Below, piece by piece: positions 15,820-17,105 of a DNA stretch of 17,105 nt. Made by a program: the position numbers and the translations under genes. The stretch's first letter is position 1. Every line of letters starts with the position of its first letter. Origin of the DNA: an uncultured Selenomonadales bacterium (GTDB lineage: Bacteria; Bacillota; Negativicutes; Selenomonadales; Selenomonadaceae); contig CAMNLS010000010.1 in NCBI GenBank assembly GCA_946543495.1, positions 1-17,105 of the forward strand, given 5' to 3'. The notes under the pieces are model-generated. The model did no database searches, had not been told where the DNA came from, and worked only from the letters and a program-made list of their open reading frames with translations.

Positions 15820-16240
15820 TTAAAGATAACGAATAAAAGCGTCAAGAAAAATGAAATTCAAGAAGCAAATATCAAGTTTGTCGAATCTGCTTGAGCTGTG
15901 GCGAAATTTTTTTATGCGTTGGAAAAATCGTTCGACAATGAGCCCGTTCGCTATCGTGAATGTGTCCGCCGGTCAAGACTACGTTTAAAACTTGCATTCT
16001 CTCTTTGATAAGAACATGAATCTTGGTGTTCTTACCGACGCACGACACACCTATTGCTTTATTTTTCAACCCCGAACAAGCACTTTGATGAACCTTACAA
16101 AACGTCGAATCAAGCTCAAGCAATGTTGCGTAGTGAGCGTCGGTGTTGGTAACTTGCAAGAGCTGTCCGAATAAACCACTTTCACACCAAAGACGGAATT
16201 TGTGATAAATGCTGTTCCAGTTGCCAAAATTGATTTCCGT
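15820..16240 (-). pseudogene. Decayed IS5-family transposase, N-terminally truncated and internally deleted
   Basis: Minus-strand reading shows IS5/IS427-group transposase pieces: GNWNSIYHKFRLWCESGLFG, then LELDSTFCKVHQSA with the first catalytic Asp, KAIGVS..KNTKIHVL and VVLTGGHIHDSERA. Near 15940 the similarity jumps to another frame as IVERFFQRIKKFR...RFDKLDICFLNF, the C-terminal part carrying the conserved Glu and Lys, ending at TAA 15820-15822. The segment that should hold the second catalytic Asp is missing, as is the N-terminal ~70-80 residues, so the protein cannot be active. An open frame running from 16393 to 15872 covers the first part but its first codons overlap rpsO and are not transposase-like. 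The remnant sits exactly between rpoB and rpsO, and may mark the rearrangement that separated rpoBC from other ribosomal genes. Confidence 0.85.
16225..16240. repeat. 16-base inverted repeat, right copy
   Basis: CAAAATTGATTTCCGT, the exact reverse complement of 15782-15797. Transposase similarity on the minus strand starts almost immediately inside this copy. Confidence 0.6.
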
Positions 16241-16260
16241 GGGAAAGACCCTGCGTTGAC

Positions 16261-16289
16261 TTGACGATAAAAAATTCTTGTGATACACT
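16261..16289 (+). promoter_or_regulatory. Promoter for rpsO (extended -10)
   Basis: TTGACG (16261-16266), 17-base spacer and TACACT (16284-16289), preceded directly by TGA as in an extended -10 element. The start point would be near 16296, giving an rpsO leader of about 80 bases. Confidence 0.7.
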
Positions 16290-16323
16290 TCGTCAATCTT
16301 AACCTCGGCGCAGTTCGTCGACA

Positions 16324-16349
16324 CTCCGACGCGAACTTCGCTGACGGAG
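16324..16349 (+). promoter_or_regulatory. Stem-loop in the rpsO leader
   Basis: CTCCG (16324-16328) pairs with CGGAG (16345-16349) and, inside, GCGA (16331-16334) pairs with TCGC (16338-16341). It ends 12 bases before the AGGAGG site of rpsO. S15 is known to repress its own translation through leader RNA structures in several bacteria; whether this stem-loop does so is inference. Confidence 0.4.
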
Positions 16350-16374
16350 CAAAAAATATTCAGGAGGAAATGAC

Positions 16375-16641
16375 ATGTTAGACAAACAGGCAAAACAGGA
16401 GATTATGGCAAAGTTCGCAGTGCACGAAGGCGACACCGGCTCTCCCGAAGTTCAAATCGCACTTTTGACAGCTCGCATTTCTTACTTAACCGAGCATCTC
16501 AAAGAGCACAAGAAGGATCATCATTCGCGCCGCGGACTGTTGAAGATGGTCGGTCAACGCCGCCGCCTTTTGAACTACTTGAGCAAGAAGGATATCAATC
16601 GCTACCGCGAAATCCTCGCGCAACTCAATCTCCGTAAATAA
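16375..16641 (+). CDS. rpsO: 30S ribosomal protein S15
   Basis: Primary 16S rRNA-binding protein that organises the central domain of the small subunit. The 88-residue protein matches the family length and motifs throughout: DTGSPEVQIALLTARI, LTEHLKEHKKDHHSRRGLL, and MVGQRRRLLNYLSKKD. ATG at 16375 is 7 bases after AGGAGG (16362-16367). It has its own promoter and a structured leader, stands alone, and lacks the usual downstream pnp; the next gene is convergent. Its upstream flank is the transposase remnant. Confidence 0.97.
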   Translation: MLDKQAKQEIMAKFAVHEGDTGSPEVQIALLTARISYLTEHLKEHKKDHHSRRGLLKMVGQRRRLLNYLSKKDINRYREILAQLNLRK

Positions 16642-16657
16642 TTTCTTAAATAAACAA

Positions 16658-16698
16658 AAAAACGCCCCGCCGCCGTGTGTGCAGTGGGGAATTTTTTT
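16658..16698. terminator. Bidirectional terminator between rpsO and the lysA-like gene
   Basis: CCCCGC (16665-16670) pairs with GTGGGG (16684-16689, one G-T wobble), with T residues at 16692-16698 on the plus strand and seven A residues on the left side (16656-16662) giving T residues on the minus strand. Confidence 0.75.
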
Positions 16699-16702
16699 GT
16701 CG

Positions 16703-17105
16703 TCAACGATTCAACTTGAGGCGGGCGTTAGGAAAGTTAAGCGTCGCAAAATAATCGTTAAGAGTTTCCGCACGACGAATCATTTCAACTTCGCCGCTCT
16801 CACGAATCAAAAGTTCCGCGCTCCTCAACTTGCCGTTATAGTTAAAGCCCATTGCGTGACCGTGCGCGCCCGTGTCGTGAATTATAATCACGTCGCCAAC
16901 TTCAATCTTCGGGAGGTGTCGGTCAATCGCGAACTTGTCATTGTTCTCGCAGAGGGAGCCGGTCACGTCGTAAATTTCTTCGCAAGGCTCGTCCTCCTTG
17001 CCTAAAACTGTGATGTGATGATAAGCGTCGTAAAGCGCAGGTCTCATCAAGTCCGACATGCACGAATCAAGCCCGACATAATTTTTGTAAGTGTTCTTCT
17101 TGTGC
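16703..17105 (-). CDS. lysA: Diaminopimelate decarboxylase, C-terminal part (gene runs off the right edge)
   Basis: PLP-dependent enzyme of the alanine-racemase-like fold III group that decarboxylates meso-diaminopimelate to lysine, the last step of lysine synthesis. About 134 C-terminal residues are visible. The frame is open to the window edge, and the segment before the internal Met at 17059 (NYVGLDSCMSDLMRPALYDA) is conserved family sequence, so that Met is not the start. Further landmarks: DVTGSLCENNDKFAIDR, with the Cys-Glu contributed across the dimer to the active site, and DTGAHGHAMGFNYNGKLRSAELL, containing the Tyr near PLP. The PLP lysine lies outside the window. Closely related decarboxylases of ornithine or carboxynorspermidine are less likely but cannot be fully excluded from this fragment. 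Confidence 0.87.
   Translation of the reverse strand, partial: HKKNTYKNYVGLDSCMSDLMRPALYDAYHHITVLGKEDEPCEEIYDVTGSLCENNDKFAIDRHLPKIEVGDVIIIHDTGAHGHAMGFNYNGKLRSAELLIRESGEVEMIRRAETLNDYFATLNFPNARLKLNR

Larger units (their letters stand above)
15645..16374. other. 730-base region with no intact gene between rpoB and rpsO
   Basis: Read on both strands it holds, from left to right, the rpoB ribosome binding site and leader, the rpoBC promoter, one copy of a 16-base inverted repeat, the transposase remnant, the second repeat copy, the rpsO promoter, a leader stem-loop and the rpsO ribosome binding site. I found no rplJ, rplL or other ribosomal protein fragment and no tRNA in it. Confidence 0.8.

Noticed and set aside
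16066..16296. Open frame of 76 codons on the minus strand within the IS remnant
   Set aside because: It is in a different frame from the transposase similarity, and overlaps it fully.

Overview
The window looks like chromosomal DNA from a diderm Firmicute, most likely class Negativicutes. The RNA polymerase subunits, BirA and the strong AGGAGG ribosome binding sites with TTG starts read as Firmicutes, yet there is an exported TolC-family outer-membrane channel, which requires an outer membrane. I cannot fix genus or species from the sequence alone.

Layout. (1) 1-3108, plus strand: the 3' part of an export ABC transporter resembling the NHLM/NHLP bacteriocin exporter family, followed after 12 bases by a TolC-like channel; together they look like the inner- and outer-membrane parts of a peptide export system whose other genes lie left of the window. 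(2) 3177-5497, minus strand: birA and a MATE efflux pump, overlapping by 4 bases. (3) 5619-7564, plus strand: a flavin reductase-family protein and fabF, each with its own sigma-A-type promoter (17-base spacer) and TTG start. (4) 7633-15644, minus strand: rpoC and rpoB, driven by a near-consensus promoter just upstream of rpoB. (5) 15645-16374: 730 bases without an intact gene, holding the rpoB promoter and leader, an internally deleted IS5-family transposase remnant, and the rpsO promoter and leader. (6) rpsO on the plus strand, convergent with the 3' end of a lysA-like gene that runs off the right edge. Hairpin terminators separate the convergent pairs.

Most of the content is housekeeping. 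The unusual parts are around rpoBC. The operon is detached from its usual ribosomal-protein neighbours (rplJL upstream, rpsLG downstream) and abuts an IS remnant. An AT-rich palindromic element built from degenerate 8-base units fills the rpoB-rpoC spacer, and a second copy lies in frame inside the rpoC coding sequence. That second copy falls in an inserted, partly duplicated block of about 150 residues that separates the cysteines of the second beta' zinc site. RpoB also carries a lineage-specific insertion and a doubled module of the same general type. The octamer element and its in-gene copy are the best candidates for something undescribed; I saw no defence system, CRISPR array or phage region.
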